Shown: positions 22,713-35,687, counted from the stretch's first letter. The stretch: 64,000 bases of DNA from Pontederia crassipes (GCA_030549335.1 CM060188.1:65106696-65170695); one strand, 5' to 3'. Notes: a model not told the origin generated them from the sequence alone. Numbers and translations are program-made.

Positions 22713-24336
22713 TCGCTAGCAAATGCACTAGTCGCTCAAGTAATATAGTAATAGGAGTAAGGAGTGTCGAGCCCACGAGGAATATTATTAATTCAATATC
22801 AGAATTTATAAATTTATAAGAGAGAAAAAACATGGAATTTTGGAAAAGGGGTTTTGTAAATTAAAATAAAGAAAATAAGATAAAGATAAGATAGTGGTGT
22901 TGAAGTTAGGCCTTAGGATGGAAATAGATCAGGATAAATATTTGAACCATAAAAGATAAATTTAATCTTTAAAGATGGATTAGGAATTTTTTCAAGTTAT
23001 TAATTTACAAGATTAACATCACAGAGTCCACAAACTGATAATTCTGCTATTTAATCCGGCAAATCAAACTATCTTAAATTTAATCAAACCTAAAGTCCCA
23101 CAAACTGGTATTCGTCAGATAAGATTAAAATTAAGATGTATTAATATGAAAATCCTAAACTATTAATCACTCCACAAACTGGTATAGTTTAACAGACCAC
23201 ACAGATCTAATTCTCCACACACTAGTTATCAAATTTATGTCAATTATTAATTTCACATAAAATTAATTAATTTAATTAATGAATTATGAAATCAAATAGT
23301 CCACAAACTGGTAATTACTCAACTCAGAAATCCAAATAATTAAATCAAAAGCACTAAGCACAATTAACTAATTGATCAGAAAATATTAAAACAAATGATA
23401 TAGGGTCCAAATAGTTTCCCTTCAATAATAATCTCCTAAAATAATAATCCTAAATAAATTGGATCATCCTAGAAATTCTGGAGAGATAATAAAACAATAA
23501 TAAAAATTGGAAGGATTACACCCAAAACAAAAGTAGAGATCTCAAATTGGGCAGAAAGTCGGGTAGCCTTTCGGACTTGATCAGGGTCGCGATCAACTTC
23601 CAGCCATCGCACATCTCTCCTCTTGGTCGTAGCTTGCAGACTCACGACTCACCGTGGAAGAAACCTGAACTTTAGAGCACGAATTTATAGATGCAGACGG
23701 TCTTCAATTTGATCACAATCGTGATATCGTACGGTCAACTTTAAAGTCGGCTAAGATAAAATTTAGTTAATGATAAAAGTTTCACGGCCGATAAACTCTA
23801 TCCACTAATATTATCTTTTTCGCCCAGTGATTGGAGTTATCGGCCGATAAACTTGATATCCCTTCTGAATCTCAGCCACAAAAGTCGTTTGCGTCCAAGG
23901 ATTTGAGTTGTCGGCCGGTAAGGATAAATTTCTTGGATTTTGCGGCCGATAACATGATTGAATTGGATTTCTCGGCCGTAACAACTCGTTTGCACCCTAC
24001 GATTCTCGGCCGATACGATGGAGTTCTCGGTCTATACGATGGAGTTCTCGGCCGATAATATTCATCCCTTGATGTTTTGCGGCCGATAAACATAAACTAA
24101 TGACCTGCGGTTGATAATTCAACTTTGATAAATCAGTGTTATCGGCTTTTCCTGCAAAATAGTTATCAAAATTTAATTAATCCATCCACAATTAAAATAT
24201 TCATAGAATTAATAAGTAAAATCAATAAATTCGAAATTACGAATAAAAGTGACAAAAATTAATGCATGCCATGATCAAATTACAGAAAAATTAATTAAAA
24301 TAATAAACTAAAATATGCTGTATTTTGCATGCATCA
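22695..24336. mobile_element. Solo LTR of a Ty3-type element (fossil)
   Basis: It is bounded by TGATGTAGCAAAAT and its near-complement ATTTTGCATGCATCA, giving TG...CA ends, with about 1.64 kb between. The opening GCAAATGCACTAGTCGCTC followed by GTCGAGCCCACGAGGAAT is typical of plant Athila/Tat-type LTRs read inward. It has no internal coding region. About ten CGGCCGATAA-type motifs are spread over 23780-24150. No matching 5-bp flanks were seen, so the flanks have been rearranged. Confidence 0.75.
23780..24150. repeat. CGGCCGATAA motif array in the solo LTR
   Basis: Copies or near copies occur about every 20-50 bases (for example CGGCCGATAAACT, CGGCCGATAACATG, CGGCCGATAATATT). They include a local 22-bp tandem (GATACGATGGAGTTCTCGG). 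Confidence 0.75.
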
Positions 24337-26334
24337 GTGTCCAAATTTGGTCAAAATGAAAAAAGATGGAAAAAACTCAAGAAGGAAGAAAAATGCTCTT
24401 CAAGCCACTTGGGATGAAAGCGAAAATGAAGAAATAACTTCAGCACCTCCTCAAGTGATAGTGAAGAAGCCTACATATGTTTAATGGCTAATAACCACGA
24501 AGTATCATCTAACTTATTCTAGTGATAGTGAATTCTTTAATGTGCATAACAAGTTTAGAATTCTTATTAATAAATATGGATCTCTAAAAAAGAAAGATGA
24601 TAATATAAAAATAGAGTTTGAAAATATGCAAAAGAAAAATAAGGATGTTAAACCATGATATATTGAATGGAAAAAACTCTAGCTTGGAATCCTTAATTGA
24701 AGAATTGAAAATGGAAAATAATGCACTAAGATCATCATGTGAAAAACAAAATGTAGAATGTGCATGCTTGAATAAAGAAATCAAGAATTTAAAAGATGAA
24801 CTTGAAAAATTTTCTAATGAAAGTAAAATGTTATATGTCATGCTTAGTGGATCTAGAATGTCTTCAAATAAAAAGGGATTTGATTTTAACTCTTTTGAAA
24901 AGAAAAATGATAAAAGAATTTTATTTGTTAAACCATCGCATAGTTACACAAGATCACATATTACGTGTTTTTATTGTGGATATGAAGGGAATTATTCTTA
25001 TGATTGCAGAATTAGGAAAGAAGTAAGTAAAGGGATGAAAAAAATTTGGGTCTTGAAAATGACCATTTCTAATCAAGATGGACCCAAACAAGTTTGGGTA
25101 CAAAAAAGATGAGATTCTTAATTTCTTTCTTGTAGGGAGCTCCAAAGTACAATGAAAATAAATGGTATTTGGATAGTATATGCTTAAGACATATAACCGG
25201 CAATGCATCTAACTTCATCACTTTGAAAAAGAAAAATAGAGGCAAAGTCACTTTTAGAGACAATAGCAAAGGAAGAGCAATTGGTATGGGTAATGTTGGT
25301 AAGAATGACAAAGTATATTTGAAAAATGTGTGACTAATTGAAAATCTAAAATATAATCTAATTAGCATAAGTCAACTATGTGATAAAAACTATTTAGTCA
25401 AATTTGAAAAGGACAAGTGTTTGATATTAGATGAAAATAATGAAGTTTTACACATAGGCTTTAGATATAATAATGTGTACAAAATCGACTTTGATAATTT
25501 GAAAAATGAAAAATGGCATAGTTCTATATATGATGATATAAATTTGTGACATAGAAGATTATGAAATGCAAACTACAAATTACTAAATAAACTTTCAAAT
25601 CATGAATTGGTTAGAGGTTTGCCTAAGGTTAAATTTAAGAAAAACGATATCTGTGATTCATGTGTTAAAGGTAAACAAAACAAAAGTTCTTTTACATTGA
25701 AGGGAGTCATTAGTACAGTCCTTGGAATTTTTACATCTTGATTTATTTGGACCAATTGATGTAGTAAACTTAGGAGGAAAAGTATATGTATTTGTGATTG
25801 TTGATGATTTCTCTCGTTTCACTTGAACTATTTTTCTTATTAGCAAAGATAAAACAATAAACATGTTTTCCAAATTTGCAAAAAGAATTCAAAATGAACT
25901 TGAACAAAAAATTTCAAAAATTAGAAGTGATTATGGAGGAGAATTTGAAAATCATAAATTTGAATTGTTTTGTGAAGAAAATGAGATTACTCATAATTTT
26001 TCCACTCCTAGGACACCTCAACAAAATGGAGTAATAGAAAGGAAAAATAGAAGTATACAAGAAATGGCTAGAATAATTTTAAATAAAAGCAAATTGCCGA
26101 AGTATTTTTGGGCCGATGCCGTAAACACATTATGCCATGTTATTAATAGGATTCTACTTAGACTTTTGAGAAAAAAAAACATGTTTTGAAGTTTTGTATG
26201 GAAAGAAACCAAATATTTCTTATTTCAAAGTTTTTTTGTTGTAAATGTTATATTTTGAATGTCAAAGATAAATTAGGTAAGTTTGATGCCAAATGTGATG
26301 ATGATATTTTTCTTTGCTATTCAAGTATAATAAA
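24337..26334 (+). pseudogene. Copia gag C-terminus, protease and integrase region (fossil)
   Basis: Recognisable blocks in order are a gag C-terminal acidic segment (ATWDESENEE), a zinc knuckle, GPKQVWVQK, a protease region, a GAG-pre-integrase region and an integrase core with STPRTPQQNGVIERKNRS. The piece ends shortly before the reverse transcriptase, where the Ty3 element begins. It is broken, with several breaks. Confidence 0.8.
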
Positions 26335-28196
26335 ATATGATTTTCCATTAATACAACGGAAGCAAAAAAACCATTAAATAAGATAAAGAATCTTTCAATT
26401 TAATGTGAAAAACTTCATTAAAACATCAAAGTAATATTATAGAATTGAAAACATATCTAAACATCATCACTAAAACATCTTTATGACATCATGACTCTTA
26501 GCTAAGCCTAACCCTTATTGTGCAATCTTGTCAGCCATGAGCTGAGCCGCCATGATCCATACTTTAATTATTTGCACGGATCCAAGGTGCAAGATTTTTC
26601 AGTTAGAGTTTGTAAAAGTCATGCATGCAATGTTATTATCCTAAACAAGATACTACATCATCATCTTCATATAATAAGGGAACAATATGCATGTAATGCG
26701 CTAAACGTGAGATCTACATGTCAGTCATCAACAACAATCTATCATCATGCATTTATAAACAATAGCATGGAAGATATGTAATCATATCATCATACCAGAA
26801 AGTATGGACATCTATAACAATTATCAATTCAATCCATAGGCATATAAGTGAAATACACTTACCATAACCATTGCCTCCATAACTTTCCTTAGGGATGCTT
26901 CATAACCCTTTGGACTTCCACTATTGTGGGACACCTTTCCATTCATTCAATCATTGCCCCTTTCATTAAAGTTATATCTTCCGATAGTTGGGATTTATGT
27001 CGTTACCCTCTCAATAGATTAGCTAGGCCTTGGAGACATTGCTCCCCTCTCGCCCTAAGGCGACATCAGAATGTACATATCATTACCGATGTGTGTAACG
27101 ATCATTCTGAACTCTCATCCGAGGACGACATCGAAATGATACATCATTGCCGATATGTGTAATGATCATTCCGAATAAAAATTCGATAAATGGCCATAAA
27201 GGGTCGACATGTAACATCATCCACAACCATTATGCTTTTCAATCAACAAATAATTATGTCGCTCAATCTTCATGTTTGAACCTAGTTACATGGGAAACAT
27301 GCATATATGTGTATCTAGATTTTTATACAATCAACAAGTATTAATACATACTATCAATACCTTGAAAATAACATTTTATATAACATATATGAACTCTGGC
27401 ATCGTTCACAACCATGAAAGGTGTCATCACGGCCATGACAGAACCTTAAAAAATGCCCTTCGATCACGACCGTGCTAGAACATAGTCACGGTCATGCCAT
27501 GGCTTTGTCACGGTCATGACATTATCTGTCATGGGCGTGACAGAAGTTCAATTTTCAGCCAAATTCAGCTCTTCTGTCATGGGCGTAACAGGATACGTCA
27601 CGATCGTGATGGAACTTTAGAGTTTTGCCGCTCAGTTCGATTTTACATGATTTTTTATCCAGAATTTAGGGAAAATGATACACAACATTAAGAATCAAAG
27701 CATATGCATTTCCTAAGCATTCTAGGATCCAAAGAACATTAGAAAACCTAATAGTCTATGAAATTTATAGGATCTAGGGTTCAACCTCATATCATGAACA
27801 ATATGAAGAACATGAACTCTATAATAGATCTAATCAAAATTCCTATTCATGGAATAAATCTATTGATTTCAATGGAACAGCCCTCATCACAATTCAATCT
27901 GAGAACTATGAGTCCTCAAACTCTCAATACAATACAAGAAGAACATTGAGAGAGGAGAGAAGGGTTTTGATCCCCTCTACATACCTTGATCTCATATCTT
28001 CCTCCTCTTTCTTTCTCTTCTTCTTCCTCTTCTTGCTCCTTCTTGTTCCTCTCTTTCTCCTTCTTCAAGCTCTAGCTGCCAAGAGATGTGAAGAAAAGAG
28101 ATAAACAAAAAGAAATATGGAACTTCACATAGGGAAGATCATGGGGTTTTGGCCCAAAGGTCCAAATTGCCCCTGATTAAAATCCAAAATATTACA
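26335..28196 (-). repeat. Left (3') LTR of the Ty3 element
   Basis: It aligns with 32166-34905 throughout and ends in ATTACA just before a polypurine tract (CCTCCCCGC on the plus strand). Its left end meets Copia sequence. Between about 27410 and 27610 it has a cluster of CACGGTCATGAC/CACGACCGTG palindromic motifs. Confidence 0.85.
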
Positions 28197-28691
28197 TCCT
28201 CCCCGCTTTAAAAGAAAATTCGTCCTCAATTTTTAAAATAAAGCATAGAACACTTACCAAATAATCTTGAAAATTATTCTTTCATTTCTTCCTCTAGTTC
28301 TCATATTGTCTCGGTTCCATTGTGGTATTTCTATGTAATCTTCAACATCTTCACCATTTTCTTTCTCAAACGACGCTCTCCATACTCTAGCACCTAAATA
28401 AATAGACCATATAAAATATATGCTATAAATAATCTAAAAATGACTATAGAATATTATTTTCGAACATTAGAATGAAACTCGTTCTTACCACAAACTTTTA
28501 ATAATATGGTCGTGATCTATCATTACGTGCGACTATCTCCACTATACAAAGAACAGAACAGTCAAAGAATGGAAATTGAAATGATCTTTTTTCTAGAATT
28601 CCTCACAATCGCTCCTTGTGATGTAGTTTTTTTTTCTTTAATTTAATGTCCATTGGTGTTCCAAAAATACCTTTTCAGAATCGGATACTCT

Positions 28692-31600
28692 TCATTCGGT
28701 GAGGTCTTCTTTGATGATTGGCTCTTCAATCATCACTACATGGGAGCTACCATATGTGTACTTGCGAAGCATTGACACATGAAAAACATTGTAGATCATG
28801 GTATATAAAGGAGGCAATGCCAACTTGTATGCTCCTTCTCCCACTTTTTCCAGAATCTCAAATGGGATGATATACCTAAGAGTCAGCTTGCCTTTCCTAC
28901 TAAATCTAATGACTCCTTTAGTTGGAGATACCTTCAATAGCACGTGATCTCCAACTTGGTAAATCTATTATCTTCTTTTTTTGTCTGCATAACTCTTTTG
29001 GTAGCTCTGAGTTGTCATCGTTCTTTCTTTTATCAAATCAACCTTCTTTGCATACTTTTCAACTAGCTCAGGTCCTAGTAGTCTTCCTTCACCAACTGCA
29101 CTCCAACATATAGGAGACCTGCAAGGTCTTCCATATAGTGTCTCAAATGGAGCCATCTTGATGGTGGAGTAACTATTGTTGTATGCAAATTCAGTTAGAG
29201 TGAGATGATCATCTCAGCTGTCTTGTCAATCTATTGCACATGTTCTGAGCATGTCTTCCAAGGTCTGGATAGTTCTTTCACTTTGTCCATCGCTCTAAGG
29301 GTGAAATGTAGTATTGTAGTGTAACCTTGTACCAAATGCATGTTGTAGCTCTCTCTAGAACCTTTTAGTGAACCTGGGGTCTCTATCTGATACAATGGAA
29401 ATAGGAATCTCATATAATCGGATAGTCTATATAGCTTCACTATACTTGCAATTGATTGTCTCACATTGTAAGGTAAGAAGTGAGCTGATTTAGTCAATCT
29501 GTCAATGATGACCCAAATGGCATTGTGATCATTCTGTGTCTTTGGAAGACCCACAATAAAATTCATTGTGATCTCCTCCCATTTCCACCATGATATGGGT
29601 AATGTGTTCAACAATCCTGATGGCTTCTAATGCTCAATTTGAATTTGTTGGCAGACCAAGCATTTGGAGACAAATTATGTTACTTTCCTTCTTATGCCCT
29701 TCCACCAAATGTCCTCTGCAAGTCTTTGAACATTTTAATGATTCCTGGATGAATAGCAAATTTTGACTTGTGGCATTCAATCAAAATTTCTTCTTTGAGT
29801 TCTCTATTTTCAGGTATCCATAACCTGTCTGGAAACTTGATAGTCTCATCTTCTTCCATCATGTAGTCTGGGTGCCCTTTTTCACATACAGCCTTCATGT
29901 TCTTGTAATCTAGGTCTTTTTTCTGTGCATGTACTATTCTTGCTATCAAGTTAAACTGAATGACACAATGCATCATCATCTTTCCCTGAGTACTTCCTTC
30001 AATGACAGTCCACTTGTAGACTCTTACACGTGTCATTAATCCTTCTCATTTTCTGCTCAAGGCATCAGCTATAAAGTTGACTTTCCTTGAATGGTAGAGA
30101 ATTCCAAACTTGTAGTCGTTCAGGAATTCTAGCCACCTTCATTGTCTCATGTTAAGTTCTTTTTAAGGGAATGCATATTTGAGACTTTTGTGGTCAGTAA
30201 AGACTTCAAATTCTTCTCCATATAAGTAGTGCCTCCATATTTTCAAAGCAAACACTACTGTCACAAACTCCAAGTCATGAGTAAGATAATTCCTCTCATA
30301 TGGTTTGAGTTGTCTTGAGGCATAAGCCACAACTCTTCCATACTGCACCAACACGCAGCCTAGTCCAGTTCCACTGGCATTATAAATACTGTGTAGCCTC
30401 CAACTTCTGTGGGAATTATTAGTACTAATGCAGTGGTCAATCTCTTCTTCAGCTCCAGGAAACTATCTTCACACTTATGTGTCCAATTGAATCTCTTTTC
30501 CTAGTAAGCTTTGTCATAGGAACAACGATCTTTGAGAAGTCTTGGATAAACCTTCTGTAGTAGCCAGCTAATCCAAGAAAACTTCTAATATCTGTCATTG
30601 ACTTTGGTCTTTCCAAATTGATGACAGCTTCTACTTTGCCTGGGTCCATCGACATCCCATTTTTTGACATTATGTGGCCCAAGAACATTACTTGTTCCCA
30701 CTAGAATTCATATTTGAAATTTTTGGCATAATACCGTTGATGTTGCCTCAAAGTCTCTAGAACAAATCGCAGATGCTTCTGATGTTCTTCAAGACTTAAT
30801 GAATAAATCAATATGTCATCTACAAATACGATTACAAATGTGTTAAGATGGGGGTTTGAAAATCCTGTTCATCAAATTCATAAATGTTGTAGGAGCATTT
30901 GTTAGTCCAAAAGATGTAACCAAAAATTCATAGTGGCCATACTTTGACTTAAATGTCATTTTTGCAATGTCTTCATCAGCTACTCTGAGCTGATGGTACC
31001 TACTTCTCAATTCAATCTTTGAGAAGACCAAAAAGATCATCAATTCTGGGCAATGGATACTTATTCTTGATGGCCACTTTGTTCAGCATCTTGTAGTCTA
31101 TACATAATCTTAGTGATCCATCATTCTTCTTCACAAACAAAACTAATGCACCCCATGAGGACACACTTGGCCTGATGAATCCTTAGTCCAGTAATTTTTG
31201 CAATTGCGTCTTCAATTTTTTCATCTCTATTGATGCCAATTTATAGGGAGGTTTTGAGATAGAAGTCGTCCCTGGCATTAGTTAATATGAAAGTCAATCT
31301 CCTTTTTCGGAGCTAATTCCTAGAGCTTATCGAGAAATATATCAGGAAAGTCTCTTACCACTTCCAGCTCTTCTAGTGGCTTGGGTTTGACATCACTCTT
31401 GATGATACTTGCTAAAAATCTTCGATAACCACTGTTCCGCATATTTGTTGCCTTGACTGAGGAAATAATCTTTTTCTTCTTTGATGGTACTTTGCGAAAA
31501 ATCACAAAAATGTCATCCTTTCTATCAATCTTGACCTTCTTTTCTCTACATAGCATATAGACATCAATGCCTAATATTACATCATAGTTTCCCATGGGTA

Positions 31601-31697
31601 ACATTATGAAGTCAGTTGGGTAGTTCTCTCCTTCTATCATTACTAGTATCTCTGGGAGGTATTGCCTAATGAAGATTCTTCCTAGTAGCATTGTCAC
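28692..31697 (-). pseudogene. Ty3 pol region: protease, RT, RNase H, integrase (fossil)
   Basis: The order protease-RT-RNase H-integrase is that of Ty3/gypsy. The best-kept stretches are the RT thumb and connection (GYYRRFIQDFSKIVVPMTKL), RNase H ([18 protein letters not shown]), the integrase catalytic start (IWVIIDRLTKSAHFLPY) and the integrase C-terminus (FHVSMLRKY). It is split into many pieces and so is non-functional. Confidence 0.85.
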
Positions 31698-32165
31698 TTC
31701 ATACTTTCCATTTTAACATTTCATTAAATTTCTATTTTTCATTGCGAAAATTCAATTTCACTACAATCTCTTTAGTCATTTCATGGTCCACTATGAAAAT
31801 TTGTTCAATTGTCATGAACAATTATGTATACCATTTTGAAAAATTTTCTTATGATATGTTCATCATCCTCAAAATTTACGATGAGGTTCACATCATGTTA
31901 CATATTGCCCATAATCAATATGGAAAACTATCAATTATGAATGCAATAATTAGCATTCTCATTGGAAGCCTTTTTGTTTCCATCATTTTCAAAACAATAA
32001 TCAACCAAATATTAGTTAGTTAATTTAAAACATACAAACATATGGTACAATACTTACATATTCTTAACTTTGGATGGCTGCTCATGACGATTGCACATGG
32101 ACCTAAACATTTAACAATTCTATAACTTACTTAGCAAAGGTCCTAAGTATGCACTGGTACCAAAC

Positions 32166-33186
32166 TGACACACCCTGAATCTTTGTCCCCAATTAGTATG
32201 GACAATTAGGTCATTCGACTATGTTAGTCCATTCGCAATCACATAATCATAATAAAGTATGATTTTCCATTAATACAGCGAAAGTAGAAAACCATTAAAT
32301 AAGATAAAAGAATATTTCAATTTAATGCAAAAAACTTCGTTAAAACATCAAAGTAATATGATAGAATTGAAAACATATCTAAACATCATCACTAAAACAT
32401 CTTTATGACATCATGACTCTTAACTAAGTCTAGACCCTTATTGTGCAATCTTGTCAGTCATGAGCTGAGCCGCCATCATCCATACTTAAGTTACCTGCAT
32501 GGTCCAGGATGCAGGTTTCTCAATTAGAGTATGCAAAGGTCATACATACGATGCTATGATCCTAAACAAGATACTACATGATATGTATTATCATCTTCAT
32601 ATAATAAGAAGGGAACAAAATGCATGTCATGCGCTAAACATGAGATTTACATGTCAGTCATCAACAAAAGTCTAGCGTCATGCAGCATAGAAAACATGCA
32701 ACCATATCATCATACCAGAAAGTATGGACATCAATTCAATCAATAGACATATAAGTGAAATACACTTACTATAACCATTGTCTACATAACTTTTCTCAGG
32801 GTTGCTTCATAACCCTTGGAACTTTCACTTTCATGGGACATCTTTCCATAAAATTATATCTTTCGATAGTTGGGATTTATGTCGTTATCCTCTCAATAAA
32901 CTAGCTAAGCCTCTGAGACAATGCTACCCTCTCGTCCTAAGGCGACATCGAATGCACACGCCGATGTCGATGTGTGTAACAATCATTTTGGACTCTCACC
33001 CGAGGGTGACATCGAAATGATACACCATTATCAATGTGTGTAACGATCATTCCGAGTAAAAATTCGATAAACGGTCATAGAGGGTCGACATGTAACATCA
33101 TCCACAACTGAGTTCATTATGCCTTTCAATCAACAAATAATTACGTCGCTCAATCTTCATGTTTTAACCTAATTATGTACGAAACA

Positions 33187-33231
<45 letters not shown>

Positions 33232-34905
33232 CTAGGTTCTTATACAATCAACAACCATCAATATGTACTATGAAGGGCGGAGGCAAGTGCATGCACGTGC
33301 AGGCACTGAAACAATATAATCCATGTAGTAATTATACTTAATAGATCCAAAAGCATGGTGTGGTGGCCCAATGTTTGGATTTGTCTCCATAGGTCGTGGG
33401 TTTGATTCCCCTATTGGCATTTTTGTTCTCCTTCCAATAGTAATTTATATTTTGCCATGCAATTTTTTTTATTTCTTCTTTTTTTTTACTTGCTACATTT
33501 GCAGATTATTATATATTATTTTATCCCCAATTTATTATTATATATGATTTTATAACAAAATATCTTATTCTCATGACATTTTATTTTTGGTGCTTGATAT
33601 CATGTTCTTTCTTTTATTATATTTTAGGTTTCTTTAAATATATTTTATTAAATTTAAATTTTAGATGAGAATTTCATTAACATCATTCTATAAAACTTAT
33701 ATTTAATTTAACTTCATATCTTCTATCTGGGTAAAATATTTTTTATTATTATTGTAGCATTTATTAAAATTATTTAAAATGAAAGCCTCGCCGAGTCAAT
33801 TCGTTAAAAAGAATCATCACATTTTTTATATTAAAACATCATTAGTTTTTAATCTAATATGAGATTGCTTGGTTATCATCAAAGTTTCTAATGAGATATG
33901 ACTTATTGTATACACATTATTTTTTAAAAATGCTATTTATAATTTTTAGTTTAATTAATTTAATTAGTTATAAAAATTTTATATATAGAATTTGGATTAG
34001 AGATTCTTGTTATTTTTTATTTTGCTAAAATAAAAATGAATTTAGAAGCACAGAATAATATTTTGAAAGATATAATTTTAAAAAATATTTTATTATCTAG
34101 TAATTGGTGAACCCACTGCAAATTCGTCCTGGCTCCGCCATTGCGTACTATCAATACCTTGAAAATAATATTTTATATAACATATTTGAACTATGGCATC
34201 TTTCACGATCGTGAAAGGTGTCGTCATAGTCGTGACAAAACCCTTAAAAAAGCCCTTTGGTCATGGTCGTGCCATGGCTAGTCACGATCGTGCCATGGCT
34301 TTGTCACGGCTGTGACCGAAGCTCAATTTTTGATCGAATTCAGCCCTCCTGTCACGAATGGCAAACTTTGGAGTTGCGCCGCCCAGTTCGATTTTACACG
34401 ATTTTTTATCCAAATTTTAGGGAAAATGATACACAACATTAAGAATCAAAGCATATGCATTTTCTAGGCATTCTAGGATCAAAAGAACATTAGAACACTT
34501 AATAGTCTATGAAAGTTCTAGGATCTAGGGTTCATCCCTAAATCATGAACAATATGAAGAACATGAACTCTATAGTAGATCTAATCAAAATTCATATTCA
34601 TGACATAAATCTATTGATTACAATGGAACAGCCCTCATCACAATCCAATCTGAGAACTATGAGTTCTCAAGCTCTCAATCTAATACAAGAACATTGAGAG
34701 AGGAGAGAAGGGTTTGGATCCCCTTTATATAACTTGATCTCAGACCTCTTCTTTCTTCCTCTTCTTCTTCCTCCTCCTTATTCCTCTCTTTCTCCTTCGT
34801 CAAGCCCTAGGCGAGAAAAGGGAATATGGAGCTTTATATAAGAAAGATCATGAGGATTTGACCCAAATGTTCAAATTGCCCCCGATTAAAACCTGGGGCA
34901 TTACA
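32166..34905 (-). repeat. Right (5') LTR of the Ty3 element, enlarged by an insertion
   Basis: It runs TGACACACCC...GGCATTACA (plus strand). It is about 2.74 kb, but without the 872-bp insertion at 33272-34143 it matches the length of the left copy. A (TA)n run lies at about 33190-33223. The same CACG...CGTG motif cluster as in the left LTR lies at about 34200-34320. Confidence 0.85.
33272..34143. mobile_element. hAT-like non-autonomous element, 872 bp, inside the Ty3 LTR
   Basis: The uninterrupted left LTR shows exactly where this insertion lies. The ends GAAGGGCGGAGGC and CTGGCTCCGCCATTG are inverted relatives. An 8-bp duplication flanks it (TGTACTAT at 33264-33271, CGTACTAT at 34144-34151, one difference), the size expected for hAT. 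No transposase is seen. Inside, at about 33395-33415, GGTTTGATTCC-like sequence resembles a tRNA B box, but no tRNA can be folded from it with confidence. Confidence 0.75.
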
Positions 34906-35145
34906 TGGCAAAATGTATATGTGGCTAATAAAGTCCAAGTTTTTGCCATTTCATATGTGAACGAGATTACCTTTTTCATTTTTTATTGAGAAAATATTAC
35001 ATGTTTGTCACTTTGATCTGTCCCTTCGAAATTAGGTGCCCTCAAGAACACAAGGTATAAAATGATATATTCATTCAATTTCAACATATTCATCCTCTCC
35101 CATTCACCCATCTCACCTCAAGGTATCGAGTCAAATGTTACTTAA
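34906..35145. other. Short unassigned spacer at the right edge of the nest
   Basis: It does not resemble Copia pol sequence. The missing right half of the Copia element therefore does not resume here, and the right boundary of the nest has been rearranged. No gene is seen. Confidence 0.4.
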
Positions 35146-35654
35146 CGGTTTGTTTGGTAATTAACTAATGAAGGTATGAAATGAGGTGGTGTAGTGAGAG
35201 ATGGGGTGGTGGAGTGTGACGTGTTATTAGAAAGTTCATGCTTGGATAGTAAGTTGTAAAAAATGATTGGTTGAAGAACGAAAGTTTTATTTACTAAAAA
35301 GTCATTTTTTTATTTTTATTATATAAAAAGTATTATAATATCTAATGAGTAATAAATATTTATTGTTTACCACTTAATTTATTTTTATTTTTTATTTTTT
35401 GTTCTATCTATTTTTTATTTTCTATTTAATAAGAGAGATTGTTTAATTTGGAAATAAGAGAGTGAGTAATTTGATATAAAATTGTATATTCCTTCTCACT
35501 CCATCAAATTGGTAGAATGAAAAATATAATGTTTAGATAATTTAATCATTCCATCTCATCTCTCTTAATTTAAATAAAAAATATAACCATGCATAACTAA
35601 TCGCATTCCTCCATATTTTAGCCTGCCCCTTCAAAACTCTAATCCAAACAAACC
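35146..35654. mobile_element. Small MITE with GGTTTGTTTGG termini
   Basis: The left end CGGTTTGTTTGGTAA and the right end TCCAAACAAACCTTA are inverted. The 509 bp between are AT-rich and non-coding. TTA lies next to both ends and could be a PIF/Harbinger-type target duplication, but the spacing to the repeat differs by two bases, so the superfamily is tentative. Confidence 0.5.
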
Positions 35655-35687
35655 TTATCGATGATTTAAGTCAAAAATGATGGGTTA

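Larger units (their letters stand above)
9965..26334 (+). mobile_element. Sirevirus-like Ty1/Copia element (fossil), carrying later insertions
   Basis: Parts in order: a 5' LTR split in two (9965-10076 and 18113-19056, about 1.05 kb once the CACTA insertion is set aside); a primer site TGGTATCAGAGC (initiator tRNA-Met) at 19059-19070; the start of gag at 19111; and gag C-terminus, protease and integrase sequence at 24337-26334. Sirevirus traits seen are a zinc-knuckle CFYCGYEGNYSYDC, the spacer motif GPKQVWVQK and GC-palindrome clusters in the LTR. Between gag pieces lie an Athila-like copy and a solo LTR. The right side meets a Ty3 element and no 3' LTR is seen. It is broken, with several breaks, and old enough to have taken three or more insertions. 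Confidence 0.8.
26335..34905 (-). mobile_element. Ty3/gypsy element, Del/Tekay-like (fossil), between two LTRs
   Basis: The 5' LTR is on the right (32166-34905) and the 3' LTR on the left (26335-28196). The primer site next to the right LTR reads like the initiator tRNA-Met complement (GTTTGGTACCAGTGC on the minus strand). Pol parts in order are protease (about 31320-31697, VILGIDV), RT (about 30449-31290, [18 protein letters not shown] and FLGLAGYYRRFI), RNase H (30163-30354, [12 protein letters not shown]) and integrase (about 28692-30036, HFLPYNV and PFEILEKVGEGAYKLALPP). I could not recognise gag or a chromodomain. It is broken, with many breaks. The LTRs are visibly diverged, so the insertion is not recent. 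Confidence 0.85.

Noticed and set aside
26186-27691. Many 60-90-codon frames in the Ty3 LTR
   Set aside because: They lie wholly within an LTR present in several copies and are not conserved as frames between the copies.
33395-33415. tRNA-like B-box segment (GGTTTGATTCC) in the hAT-like element
   Set aside because: No matching A box at the right spacing and no cloverleaf could be built, so no tRNA or SINE is called.
34906-35145. Possible resumption of the Copia element to the right of the Ty3 element
   Set aside because: No similarity to Copia reverse transcriptase or to the Copia LTR could be seen here.
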